DNA of 64,000 nucleotides from CAJBLF01 sp964418415 (GTDB lineage Bacteria; Patescibacteriota; Gracilibacteria; Absconditabacterales; Absconditicoccaceae): positions 1 through 64,000 of the forward strand of contig CAYQLB010000003.1 in NCBI GenBank assembly GCA_964418415.1, read 5' to 3'. The position numbers were made by a program, and so were the translations under genes. Positions 24,191-35,539 of this stretch are shown here, one piece after another. A model generated the notes under the pieces. It was not told the origin of the DNA, made no database searches, and saw only the letters and a program-made list of their open reading frames with translations. How positions within the stretch are numbered: the first letter of the stretch is position 1; each line of letters opens with the position of its first letter.

Positions 24191-24221
24191 TATCTTTTAT
24201 CTTTTTCTCCACTAATCGTCA

Positions 24222-25304
24222 ATGACAGAGTGAGGCCCAATAGAAAAGAATCTATGATTGGATAATCTCCTTCAGGGTATCACCGGATCAACATCCGAAG
24301 AGGTTTTGGCATTGAAAGAAGAAATAGCTGAAAAATATATCGAAAAACTCAAGACAGAGAAGGGGGAGTGATTATGATCTTTGATTATTGGTGAAGGTAA
24401 ATCATTGAAAGATTATTTGGTATCCAAAAATATAGGAGATAAAGTACGAGATAATATAAAAGGAGTGTTCCTCTGAGGACTATTTACCGCGGTTGATCAG
24501 AAATCATTCGAAATAGATGGAGTAAAATATAATTCTATCTTCGATTATCTCAAACCAATGAAAGAAGAATTGGATGCAGCAAACACCAAGGAAGCTTTGG
24601 AAGAGTTAAAAGATAAAATACTGAATTGAGTGACAATAGTAGATGATGATAATCAACAAGAACAACCACAAGACACAGAAAACACTACAGATATATTGCC
24701 TATATATACAAAGTATAAATATTTGAAGGTCGGGGGTATTGTTGCTAAAGAAGATATTACATATGTTGAAGCTAATGCTGAGAATATTGTAGAACATTTA
24801 CAAACAAAGGGATCATTGAGTAAGATTGAGGAAATAAAGGATGTTGATGGTAATGTTGTATTAGAGTGTAGATGAAAAACTCCATATATTCATTCCAAGG
24901 CTGCTTCAGATCTTATTTGACTCTCTTTGTTATATTACAAAAAAACATGAAAAAAATTTCTTTTGGAAAGTGCATATAGGACAATAGATCATCAAGAAGA
25001 GCTTAAAGAAAAAAATGCGGCTACATGAGTACCTACAGCAGATCCATGATATAGTTGACACAATTTATGATATTCTATAGATCTTAGTCAAGAAACAAGG
25101 TATGATGTAAAAATCGGTGGTGTTGCTTGATTAAAAAAATTAGCCGAAATGTTTGATTTTCATCCAATATCGTCAGAAGATTGGCATTTTGATTATTCAG
25201 AATTTGTAGATAAATATTATAACGACAAAGAAGCAAGGCTTCCAGAAGCACAGAAGTTAGATGATTTATTTGAAAATGAACAGGAATATCGTCAAGCAGC
25301 CTAG
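24222..25304 (+). CDS. VanY/M15-type D-Ala-D-Ala carboxypeptidase-like protein
   Basis: 360 aa. The C-terminal third has the M15 zinc peptidase pattern: FLLESAYRTIDHQ, then SGHNLGYSIDLS (His280, Asp287) and SEDWHFDY (His322), the usual SxHxxGxAxD...WH ligands. The N-terminal part shares a helical segment with the preceding NlpC-like protein, which may be a targeting domain common to the cassette. No signal peptide seen. It would cleave peptidoglycan stem peptides. The stop TAG overlaps the stop of the convergent lexA-like gene in one palindromic CTAG. Confidence 0.82.
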
Positions 25305-25918
25305 ATATCTTTAATGATTTTCTTTACTACTCAGATCACTTTGGTTTCATCATATTTCGTTATTTCTACATTATCAAAAAATCTGTTCACGGACTCTAGA
25401 TAGAGTTTACCATCTTGTTTCACTATTTTTTTCAGTTTAGGTAGATCATTGTGGATGATAAAGACATAATCATTCACATCATAGCTTGGTTGTTGTTTAA
25501 TCAAGACGAGATCTCCATCTTGGATCTTTGGTTCCATACTATTCCCTTTCGCTCTAACGAAAAAACATTTATTGACATCTTTTACTCCCAACATCGCTAT
25601 CGTTGCGGGAATTTTTTCCTGGGTGTATTCATCAAGGATATGTTTTCCTTTATTTCCACATTGAGCGAATCCGTAGATAGGAAGCTGGACAATGTCATTT
25701 AAACTGTCCGTGATACTTTCTCTGATTAATCTATATCCTTGTTCATCTTTTACGAAATACCCTTTCAATACTAATTGATTTAATTTATTGAGCACGGTCT
25801 GTGGGTGACTTGCTCCGATATTGTGGGCGATTTCTCTTAGGGTAATTCACTCCTGGTTCGTATTCTTTTTGAAGAAAGCTATCAATGCCTTTTGTACGTT
25901 ATCAAGATCTTTTTGCAT
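25301..25918 (-). CDS. lexA: LexA-like SOS repressor (S24 family)
   Basis: 205 aa. The N-terminal winged-helix part reads ITLREIAHNIGASHPQTVLNKL. The C-terminal S24 peptidase domain holds the cleavage region PIYGFAQCGNKG (Cys-Gly in place of the usual Ala-Gly), RAKGNSMEPKIQDGDLVLI with Ser127, and LPKLKKIVKQDG with the general-base Lys near 163. It probably represses SOS genes and self-cleaves on RecA filaments; recA lies about 0.9 kb away, divergently oriented, with one small gene between. The upstream region has ATTATAGTATAATG directly before the start. Confidence 0.85.
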
Positions 25919-25934
25919 TATACTATAATTAAAA

Positions 25935-26000
25935 GATTAAAAGACAGTAATGTTTTGTAATGTATAGTAATGAATTCGCTACGCTCATGTAATGTATTGT
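25935..26000. repeat. Short GTAATG array
   Basis: Four GTAATG-type words in 60 bp (AGTAATGTTTTGTAATGTA, AGTAATGAATTCGC, TGTAATGTA) between the lexA-like start and the stop of the four-helix-bundle gene. Confidence 0.6.
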
Positions 26001-26369
26001 TTAATTTTTTGTTAGGATTTTTTTGGCTTTAGTTATGAAATTATTGAGTTTAACTGAAAGAATATCTAAATTATGTATAAATTGGGTATATTCATATTCG
26101 GATAATAGATTCCTATCGTGTAACGTTTCTATCCAATGTTTGCTTTCCTGTAAAGATCATCTTGCAGTATAATAGAATTTTATAGAATCTAAATAATGAA
26201 ACCTTCCAAATCATTCAGCAATATTTGCTCAAATACTATCAATAGCCCTTACAAATTGACTTCACAGTATCTTTTTGAGATCAAAGTTAAGTCTCTTATA
26301 GATATGTCGTGCTTTTTTTCCTAATGTACGAGCGATACTATAAATTTCCAGATCAGCGATTCATTTCAT
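26001..26369 (-). CDS. Four-helix bundle protein (S23/IVP family)
   Basis: 122 aa. FVRAIDSIGANIAEGFGRF and FYYTARGSLQESKHWI are the signature segments of the S23-type four-helix bundle family (TIGR02436-like), first met in 23S rRNA intervening sequences but common as stand-alone genes in CPR genomes. Function unknown. An in-frame ATG four codons upstream (26381) is an alternative start. A second member lies at 44.7-45.1 kb. Confidence 0.82.
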
Positions 26370-26789
26370 TCTACAATTCATTACACGAAGTAAATTACAA
26401 TTCATTACATCCGCGTCAGCGGATACATTACATATCCAATTTCGATGTCAGTATAATGTTTTCCTTGACAGTGTCAAATCATTTTTGACAAAATCAATCA
26501 TATTTTTGACAAGCATAGAGAATGTAGTTCTCCATATAACAAAAATCTCTTGATTTTCTAAAATAATTCATTAAAATTGATTTTGTTGATGAGAAAGAAC
26601 TCAAAAAAACGATTTGCTTGTCATGTACGATTGATGTCGTAATCGGTGAATCGATAGAGGAATTTGCTCGTAATGCATTGTAATGATTCCTTCGGAATGT
26701 AATGATTAGTAATGTTCATTACGCCGTAGGCACATTACGCTGCAAGCACATTACCGTAAATTAGTTTTATACTATTATAATAAAATATC
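26370..26789. other. recA upstream region with repeats and TTGACA dyad
   Basis: 420 bp without a gene. It has a CATTAC array near 26380-26435 with the hairpin ATCCGCGTCAGCGGAT. A TTGACA-rich stretch (26465-26515) follows, and then a second GTAATG array at 26685-26755 whose left half has GTAATG and right half CATTAC. A TATAAT box at 26776-26781 lies 8 bases before the recA start, too close for a standard promoter with a leader; TATACT at 26768-26773 is the other candidate. Confidence 0.5.
26465..26477. promoter_or_regulatory. TTGACAGTGTCAA dyad, possible operator
   Basis: A perfect 13-bp palindrome with centre G. Two further TTTTTGACAA words follow at 20-22 bp spacing, about one helical face repeat each. 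This could be a repressor site, but distance to recA (about 310 bp) makes the target unclear. Confidence 0.35.
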
Positions 26790-27878
26790 ATGACAACCAA
26801 GAAGCAAGAGTTACAGGAAGCGTTCAAAAGTATTGAGAAGCAATTTGGAAAAGGTGCTATTATGAGAATGGGAGACAATGCCAACGTAGGATTAGTGAAT
26901 ACATTCCACAGCGGATCCTATGTATTAGACTTGATTTTGGGAGGATGATATCCTGAAGGAAGAGTCGTAGAAATTTACGGACCGGAATCTTCAGGTAAGA
27001 CTACTATTGCATTACACGCGATTGCAGAGATTCAAAAGAGAGGAGAGACATGTGCATTTATCGATGCAGAGCATGCACTCGATCCACAGTATGCAAGAAA
27101 ACTCGGTGTGGATGTTGATAATTTATTACTTTCACAACCAGATTTCGGAGAACAAGCTTTGCAGATCGCTGAAGAATTAGCAAAGACAGGCGCAATTAGA
27201 TTGATTGTCATAGATTCTGTAGCAGCTTTGGTTCCTAGAGCTGAAGTGGAAGGTGATATGGGAGATTCTTATATGTGATTACAAGCAAGGATGATGTCAC
27301 AATGACTCAGAAAATTATCATGAGTATTAGCAAAGACATGAACTACATGTATCTTCATCAATCAGATTCGTATGAAAATTGGTGTGATGTTTGGTAATCC
27401 AGAAACGACTCCTGGAGGTAATGCACTCAAATTCTTTGCATCTCAGAGGGTAGAGATTCGTAGAGGAGATAAATTATTGCAAGACAAAGAACAAATAGGG
27501 TATTTAGCTAAAATCAAGATAGCAAAAAACAAAATATCTGCACCGTTCAAGACAGCAGAATTGCCTGTGAAGTGGGGGATAGGATATGATAAAACCGCAG
27601 ATATTGTAGAATCAGCGACAGCACTTAAGTTGATAGATAAATCATGAGCGTTCTATACCTTTGGTAAACAAAAATTCCAAGGGAAAGAAAAGTTTATAGC
27701 TGCTTTGGATTCTGATGAAAAAACAAGAAGTAGTATCGAAAAAGATATTCAGAATAAAATCAAAGAAATGAGAATGGGTAAAAAAGTTCTCGATGATGAA
27801 GCATTGATCGCTGTAGAAGCAGAAGTAGAAGAAAATGCAGCTGAAGCATTAGCTGAAGCTGGTGAATTAATAGCTTAA
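26790..27878 (+). CDS. recA: Recombinase A
   Basis: 362 aa, full length. P-loop GPESSGKT at residues 64-71, FIDAEHALDPQYA, LIVIDSVAALVPRAE, INQIRMKIGVMFGNPETTPGG all match RecA. Six UGA codons fall in frame, several on invariant glycines (LGGGYPEGR, YMGLQARMMSQ, DKSGAFY), giving direct proof of UGA=Gly. The acidic C-terminal tail is present. RecA drives strand exchange and triggers LexA cleavage. It is separated from the convergent CHAP gene by a two-way terminator. Confidence 0.98.
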
Positions 27879-27936
27879 TAAATTTCTTACATAACAATAA
27901 TATTCTTTGCTACTATGATACATATATACCAGCTAT

Positions 27937-27968
27937 AAAAAAACCTCTGCAGCAACCAGAGGTTTTTT
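27937..27968. terminator. Bidirectional terminator after recA
   Basis: AAAAAACCTCTG / CAGAGGTTTTTT stem with a short loop, A-run on one side and T-run on the other, between the convergent recA and CHAP genes. Confidence 0.9.
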
Positions 27969-27988
27969 GTTATGTAAATATGTTACTA

Positions 27989-29299
27989 TTATACTTCGAG
28001 ACTAAATTCACCTATTTTTGTTTCATCAATAGTGATAATAATGGATGCTTTTCCTGCTTGTTGTGCAAGAATAGCGATATCCATTTTACCGTTATTGATG
28101 ATCTTTATATTAGAGATGTCCGGTTTAAAAGTATCATTTGTTGAAAGTACCGTGAATGCAAATGGTAGTAGTCCTGAATATTTTTCTCATGTTTTTTTAT
28201 CAGTGACTTCTATAATTAAAGAAGCCATTTCGCCGAATTTTAGTGGTGAATTAGTGACTAAATGGATAATGAGATTATTTTGTGTGAGAAAATGTTGAGC
28301 GATATCACTGAGGTCTTCCAAATTAAGTATAAGATCTTTATTGATAGATGTCTGGGGTAATATAATCGGTGTAGTTGGTAAAGTTGGTGTTGTTGGTAAA
28401 GTTGGTGTGGTTGGTAGAGTTGGTGTAGTTGGTAGAGTTGGTGTAGTTGGTAGGGTTGGTGTGGTTGGTTGAATTGGTGTAGTTGGTAGGGTTGGTGTGG
28501 TTGGTAGGTTTGGTTTAGTTGATTGAGTTGATGTAGTTCCTGTATTTTGACTACCTGTATTAGTTATTGGATGTATAGTATCTTCATCATCTTCATCAGT
28601 AGAGGTGTTTTTATTGTTATAAATATAGCATTTCACCTGTGCTGTGGTAAGGTCATCTCGACGATCAGACATTTTTCCTCTACCTACCCAAGCCATATCT
28701 CTGACAATGATTTTTTTCATAGATTTGTCGTAGTGAAGAACTTTGCCTACATGTCCGTATACTCAAAATCTACCTCAAGCATCATAGACAATCAATGCTC
28801 ATTGAACTGGAGTTGTACCTATTTTATATCAGGTTTCAGCAGCATTTTTACATCGATCTACAGCATTCCCTCACCATGTTCTTTGTTGGGTATTGTCATC
28901 GATAAATGGAAAAAATTCAGGAGAAATTCTCGCTGCTCCGTAGGTACAATATCATTTGGTGAATGTATTTTCTATATCCATACTCATATCCCATATAGAG
29001 ATAATATTTCCTTGTTTGAGTGAGGTGCCTGGGTTTTTCATAGCTTCCACTAATGCTTGTGATACTTCACTACTATTGTTTCTATAGAGTTCTTCACTAT
29101 ATCCGGTAAGATTAGCAAAAAGTCGAGATCAAGAGATTAAGGTTAATAGTACGACCCCCATAAGTTCACCAACATGTATCAGGTGATGATGGAAATATTG
29201 ATGGATATGAAAAATCTTATGCACATGTCTGTGTATGTGTTTTTTGATATGATTATGTATTCTGTGGTGAAGAGCTACGTGCTTCTTTATTTTTTTCAT
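27989..29299 (-). CDS. CHAP-domain protein with His-rich N-terminus and Pro-Thr linker
   Basis: 436 aa. Residues 1-42 hold about fifteen histidines in HxxxH/HxH spacing, with no acidic residue until GEL. One hydrophobic helix (about 44-60) follows. The CHAP domain (about 110-200) has the catalytic Cys in GYCTYGAARIS (Cys118), VDWCKNAAETGYKIG with Trp from CGA, and GRFGVYGHVGKV (His183). A linker of six-residue Pro-Thr repeats follows, then a 120-residue beta-rich C-terminal domain. CHAP enzymes cut peptidoglycan as amidases or endopeptidases. The single helix suggests an anchored enzyme. The His-rich tail might bind metal; that is inference. Confidence 0.82.
28370..28515 (-). repeat. 18-bp tandem repeat coding PTLPTT units
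   Basis: About eight copies of an 18-bp unit (plus-strand form GGTGTAGTTGGTAGAGTT) encode a Pro/Thr linker in the CHAP protein. The nearly identical DNA makes copy number likely to vary. Confidence 0.85.
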
Positions 29300-29425
29300 G
29301 GCACGATAAAGGCTAAAGCGAGTAAACGTTCAAACGCATAAATGATGCAATATTTGTGTATACAGTATCATTTAGTCGCTCTATCGTTTAGTCCTTAAGT
29401 AATTATAGTCACAGAAGTCAGTTTT

Positions 29426-29626
29426 GTCAAATTTCAAACGACTTTTTTAAAGGAATGAATTTGACTCATCATTCAATGAAAAATACTGAAACATATTTTT
29501 CAAGAATGAAGTAGTCAAATTTCAAGGGACTTTTTTAAAGGAATGAATTTGACTCATCATTCAATGAAAAATACTGAAACATATTTTTCAAGAATGAAGC
29601 AGTCAAATTTCAAGGGACTTTTTTGT
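29426..29626. repeat. 88-bp tandem two-hairpin repeat
   Basis: Two 88-bp units (from 29426 and 29514) and the first 25 bp of a third (from 29602) differ at very few bases. Each unit can form hairpin 1, GTCAAATT...AATTTGAC, and hairpin 2, TCATTC..TGAAAAATA...TATTTTTCA..GAATGA. It lies in a 403-bp region between the divergent CHAP and glycosyltransferase genes. No ORF. An inverted GTTACAAGTTAAAAGG / AACCTTTCAA...GTAACC spacer follows up to the start at 29703. Confidence 0.85.
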
Positions 29627-29702
29627 TTGAATTACTTGGGCAAAAAGTTACAAGTTAAAAGGTTAAAAAGTTAACCTTTCAAACTTTCAAAACGTGTAAC
29701 CT

Positions 29703-30830
29703 ATGAATAAACATATCCTCTTCGTCTTGGACTATTATCTTCCTCATAAAGGCTGATCAGAAACAGTGTTTGAAGCTATTATTTCTCGTTTACTAACAAA
29801 AGGATATACGGTATCTGTTTTGACGAGTCACTTCGATTCAGCATTGCCGCGTGAAGAAAAGAAAGAGAATTTTCATATATATAGGATCGGCAAAGGAAGA
29901 ATCAGTTTTATGGTTGGGGCGTTGAGTAAAGGAATAAAAATTTTAAGAAAACATAAAGATATTGCACTTATCCATACGAGTACCTATGGAGGAGCAATCC
30001 CTGCTTCATTGCTCGGAAAATTGTTTCATAAGAGAGTGATTTTGACCGTTCATGAGGTGTTTGGGAAACTTTGGAATCAATATAAAGGATGGCGAAAAGC
30101 TTGGTTGTATAGGATATTCGAACGTGCTGTGTTTCGATTCCCGTATAGCACGTATCATTGTGTATCGTATTATACTATGAATGCACTCAGAATGATGTAC
30201 GGCATTCCAGACAAGAAGATCAGGATGATTCACAATGGCGTAGATACGGCATTCCGAAATCCCGATGAAGTTCCTGCTTTTGATGGTAAAACACGAAGAA
30301 ATGAACATGGTCGAAGTAATCGTTTCGTGGTAACCTATTATGGTCATGCAGGCAAATCAAAATGACTCGATTATTTGGTTCGTGCCTTACCTGAGTTGGT
30401 TACTGTAGATGCTCAGCTCCTTTTTGTTTTCAATCTCATAGATTCCAAAAGAACACAATATATCAAAGAAAAAATAAGGAAATATCATCTCTGATCTTCT
30501 GTTCAGATATTTGATGGTTTCGAGAAAGAACAGCTCCGCACATTGATTTCAGCTTCTGATATGATCGTGGCGCCATCTATCTCTGAAGGATTCTGATCCG
30601 TACATACCGAAAGTGTTGCGATGAAAAAACCGTTATTGACAACCTATATAGCATCTATTCCAGAAGTTGTACGAGGAAATGTAAGATTTATCTCACCTAC
30701 ATCCAAAAGAGACATAATCCAGGCTATCCTTGAACGTGAGGAATGGATTGATAATCCGGACTACTTCATTCCGCACAAGGAATTTTCACGAAATGAAACG
30801 GTAAAAGAACTGATTACACTCTATCGTTAA
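29703..30830 (+). CDS. Family 4 glycosyltransferase
   Basis: 375 aa. MNKHILFVLDYYLPHKGGSE is the typical GT-B N-terminal donor-fold start with a Gly-rich loop. HTSTYGGAIPASLLGKLF and MIHNGVDTAFWNP (Trp from CGA) follow. The C-terminal domain has YYGHAGKSKGLDYLV, VQIFDGFEKEQL and APSISEGFGSVHTESVAM, the E-x7-E-like signature of retaining GT4 enzymes. It likely builds surface polysaccharide or glycolipid. Single gene with its own terminator. Confidence 0.9.
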
Positions 30831-30890
30831 AAAAAAAACTAGGTACGAGGCATAAGGAACAAGGTCCAATATGTACGTCCTAGTTTTTTG
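30831..30890. terminator. Bidirectional terminator
   Basis: AAAAAACTAGGTACG pairs with TACGTCCTAGTTTTTT around a GGCATAAGGAACAAGG-like periodic loop, between the convergent glycosyltransferase and beta-helix genes. Confidence 0.75.
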
Positions 30891-30891
30891 A

Positions 30892-33800
30892 TTATTTTTT
30901 GTTGCTGTTATAAATAAACTCTTTTACATCATCTAAACTGCTGAAATATCTTTCACTAGTGAATGTATAAGATGAATATCTACCATTAATATCCTTGAAG
31001 AAATAGAAAACCTTTTTATTCGGTGCAGTGAATGGTGATGTTTGCCATATTCCATCGATGCGCGCATTTTTCCATCGAGCTAAGATAGGTTTAGCATTCG
31101 CATATTGTGATCCTGCAGGATTATTGATATCGATGATATATTTTAATGTATCCAAGGTAGGGAAATATTTAGGCACTACGAAATTCGTCGAAGTGAACCG
31201 TTGTGTTGCGCTATCATAGGTGATAGTGTATCTTTTACCATTAGGCGCGGTATAGACACCATTATTGATTCGATCCATAATATCTATTCCTTCTTCGCCG
31301 AATTCATCGCTTTCATAATATTCGTCAGCGAGATCATAGAGGTATTTCAATGCTTGCCATTCTGTATCATCTTCATCGTCGATATCATCCATTTTCTCTT
31401 CGAGCATAAGCATAAGGGTATTGAAGAATTCTTCTTCTTTGTCTCCTGCATAGAGATCTCTTAATGTTTCGAAGAGATAGACAACAATAAGTTTCTCAGT
31501 GTTTGAAAGATCAGTATCGATATCGTCATAATCATCATCTACATCATCATCTTCTTCTTTGGTGGTAACTTTGAAAGTATCTGACTTACTATCGATAGTC
31601 AGCGTGCTTTCCACGGAATCATCATATTCATCGCTTGAGATAAGCTCTATTTTTACTGTCCATCCATTCTGTACATATCACGTAGTTCCTACAGCATTTC
31701 CGCTGATGTAGAGCATTCCTCTATTAATGATTGCAAGTACTTGTGTTCCTGTAGAAAGACCACTGATAGTAATAGTATTAGACATATACGTTTCATCAAG
31801 GTCAGCATCATCGATATCATTGAATGAAAATGTATTTGGTGTTGTATCCAATATTCCGCTATAGATAAATGATGATGTTGTGGAATATCATGAGTTTCCA
31901 AGATTATCTGTCGCTGTGACATACCGGTAATATACTCAATTGCTGAGAGTAAGGTTAGGTATGGTAGCTTGAGTAGTTGTTGTTGTAGATCACGATCGTC
32001 TGATAATAGTGAATCCTGTAGTATCTGATACATAATATCTATATCAAGAAATTCCCACCGCATCACCAACACCTGATCGGCTGAGAACAACATTTCCACT
32101 TACACTAGCTCAACTGAGTGGACTGCTAAGTGTAGGAGAGATAACCGTAGTGTCTAGATATACAGAGAGAGATGGAAGAGTTACCGTATCTCCAGAAGTA
32201 TTCTCTAGAGAAAGCTGTACGGTTTTAAGTCCATCATTTCCCGTAAGTTGTGGATTAACAATAATATGTCAGGAGATAAGTCCTCCAGTAATACTATTTA
32301 CTATATCAGATCATGTGACTAGATATTTGTATGGTTGATTAGCTCGAAGATCTATTGAAGCATATGCTTTGACATATCGGTATGGCGTAACGTAATAACG
32401 ATTTGTTCCTGTCAGTACTGCTTGTCCTGAAAGTGGTGTGGTGATCATAAACGGTAAGATTTGGCTCATACCTGTGTTTCCTGCACGATCTGTGATAATA
32501 ACATATCGGGTATAATCCAAAGCATTATTCATAGTATGTATAGTATATCCTGTATTTGTTGTTGTGATAGTGTGTTGATAACTTCAGGTTACATACAAAG
32601 TATACCCAGAAATTGCTGTTTCATCGAAGCCTGTCCATGAAAACGCAATATTGTTAGTTCCGGTGATATTGAGTCCGCTCGTAGGATAATTTGCCGTAAC
32701 TGATGGATTCGTCATATCTATAGTAAAGATCATCCCCGTAGAATTATCAGCAAGATCGTAGACAGTAAATATATAGGTTCATTCTGAACTCACTATTTCC
32801 CCATCAGTAAAGTTTCCACTATAATAGGAAATATTCATTCCACTAACTATAGCTCCAGAAATATACAAATCATTAAAATTGATAGTAATTCATGTGTTGT
32901 AGTAACCTCCACTGATGACATTACCGGATATTAATGACCCTAATGTAGTGCCGGTAAATACAGGTTTAATTTTATCTATAGTAAAGGTTATTCCTGTGGT
33001 ATTTCCTTCATTATCTTCCAAAACGAAAGTATAGGATCCATCTCAAGTAATGAGGGCATTATTAGTATATGGAGTACTGTTTAATAGAGCTCATGAAATA
33101 TTAAGTCAGGTGAACGCTATCCTGATTCCGGTATTATAATATCCACCATTAGTAATAATAGTTCCTGATTGTGTTGTTCCTGTAAAGTATAATCATGGTG
33201 TTCAAAATGAGAAGAGTTTAAGTGTTCCATTGGTAGAGAAAATACATTCAAGAGATGTATTTAATATACATCAAGAATCTATTGTATTTGGTGACCATGT
33301 GTTTCCGTCGATTGATTTTAATATACTAAGATATTGTCCTATAGTTCATGATAAGACTTGATAATATATCGTTCCTGTTCCTTCATTCATAGTAAGATAG
33401 GTTGATCCAGAAATTACCTCTATAGTATCAAAAAATGTTGTAATCAATTGTGCTGATCATACATCTCATGTTGTTGCTAATTTGATTCCTGTAGTTATTT
33501 TTGTCGGTATATATACTGTACCATCTCGGTTAGCTCCAGAAATAGTAAATGAAGTACTTCAGTGTATTTCAAAATTTGTTGCTAAACGTAGATGATCAAA
33601 ATAGATAGGGAATGTTCATCCTATAGATAAAATGTTTCATGTTAATTTTGCAGAATTTAATCCTTCAATTCGTATATCATTATTTTGTGTGTAAGTGTCA
33701 TAAGTAGTATATTGAAAAGATCAGTAGGCATTAGATTCAATAATGCCATTATCTCATGAAAAATAAATTATTCTATTTCACGTGGAATTTTGCATTAATA

Positions 33801-35526
33801 TATTCCATCATCAAATTCAATAAACGATAGAATTCATAATGTTGTTATTATTGCTATTATCCAAGAATATTCATTGACCGCCGTTTCATGATAATATGCT
33901 TCAAGAGATAATATTTGCACTTGATCATGTAAAGACTATTCCTTCATTATAATTGCTGTTTATGACAGAATTTATGATTTGGGTATTGTTTGAGGTGTCT
34001 AATGTTATTCAATTATCTTCATTACTTGATAAATTACATGAATCAATAATAGTTCAAGAAGAAAAAGAAAGTAAAATACCATTACCATTAAAACCAATAA
34101 GTCCATTATTATTGAAGGTTGAATACATGATATTATTACTTGTTCATGTTTCAATCACTATTCAGACTCTACTGTTATATGTACTAGTAGAATGAGTGAT
34201 GGTATTGTAATCACTATATGACATATATACTCCATGTCCCATATTTCCTGAAATTATTGCTCAGCTTATCGTATTATCAGATGAATTGGAAGTGAATACG
34301 ATTCCATTTTTGGAATTGTTACTGATGTTTATAGATGTGAAGATATTGTCCATTGAATCATCAAGATATAATCATCCTTCATTGCTGTTTGAGACGATAA
34401 TCATTCATGTATTGTTGTTTGAGTTATAGAAATGTACTCATGCATAATAATTTCCGTAGACATAGATTCACATCAAATTATTACTTGAAGAATTGTTGAA
34501 ATATACTCACATAGCATTTGCACTATTATTGGCAGTGATATCAATAAATGTATTATTGTTGGAATTATACGTAGATACATTGTGGTCTGTGTTGTTATAG
34601 GAATCTACATTAGTGAATGAACTATTACTTATTCATTGTAAGGATACCCCTTTTCATATGTTTGATGAAATATCTATATCAAGAAAATTGTTATAGGATC
34701 ATGTTAATAGTGATACTCCATGGGTATTATTGTTGCTATTTATACCACTAAATACGCTGTAGTTTATATTGTTAAATGCAATTCCATATACACTATTTTG
34801 ATATGTTTGTACATTATTCATGAAAATGTTGCTTACATTAAGACCCACTATTCCATTTGAATTATTGTGGAGTTGTGTATTTATAATATCCATATAAGAT
34901 ACTCCAGAAATGAGAATGCCATATGCATTATTTGATCATGTCGTATTTTTATACGCTTGGAAATCTCTTACGGTTGTATTCATGCCGCCATCGAGGTAGA
35001 TTCAGAAATGTCATTCGTTGTTCCCGTCTACTCTTATTTTTTCAATAATGATATGTTTGTTTCCATTACCTTTGATGATGGCTGGATTGGTCGTATTACC
35101 TGAAAGTGTGACTATTCCCGAACTAATCAATGCTACACAATCGTTGAGTGTAATCGGAGCTGTTACATCATAAATGTCAGAATCTATCACATAGATAGTG
35201 TTTGCTACGGTTGAAGTGGGAATCGTTCATGTGAATTCTACTGTCATTCATCCGTTCAAGCATGAACCAGAATTGTATCCTGTCCAATGCTGTGTATATG
35301 CGGTGTTTTCATCACCGCTTCCATAGAGCGCTCGGATGATATCATCATCAGTCGGTGCATTATCCCAAAATAATCAGCTGAGATAATTGGAATTATCTCG
35401 TGTGATAGTTCCTACCGTCCGTGTTGCTGCATTCGCGAAGAATGCATAGATTCACAAGAAAATCCCCATAGCGATAAAGAGGATGCTCATGAATTTTGAA
35501 ACGGTTGATTGTTGTGTGTGTTCCAT
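30892..35526 (-). CDS. Giant 1544-aa beta-helix and Ig-like surface protein
   Basis: One frame from ATG to TAA with UGA=Gly. Residues 9-35 form a signal/anchor helix ending in FANAATR. About 100-620 is Asn/Ser/Gly-rich with repeated NNN-T/I-x-S-x-N turns, as in right-handed parallel beta-helices of NosD/pectate-lyase type. About 650-1250 holds repeated Ig-like units (for example ISGGYYNTGI...FTIDKIKPVFTGTT). A patch rich in Asp/Glu precedes a C-terminal pair of about 60-aa repeats ending in KYFPTLDTLKYII and RYFSSLDDVKEFI. It is probably an adhesin or carbohydrate-binding surface protein. Many glycines are UGA, so standard calling shatters it. Confidence 0.82.
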
Positions 35527-35539
35527 GATATGGTTGAAA

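Noticed and set aside
29426..29626. Tandem repeat as a CRISPR array
   Set aside because: The units are contiguous 88-bp near-identical copies without unique spacers, and no cas gene is present.
30892..31614. The acidic C-terminal part of the giant protein as a separate 240-aa gene
   Set aside because: Upstream codons continue in frame through UGA=Gly into the Ig-like repeats with no UAA/UAG, and no independent start signal was seen.
31689..32099. A 136-codon minus-strand frame starting MEMLFSADQ
   Set aside because: It lies in a different frame from the 1544-aa protein that runs through the region continuously with UGA=Gly, and it has no recognisable features.
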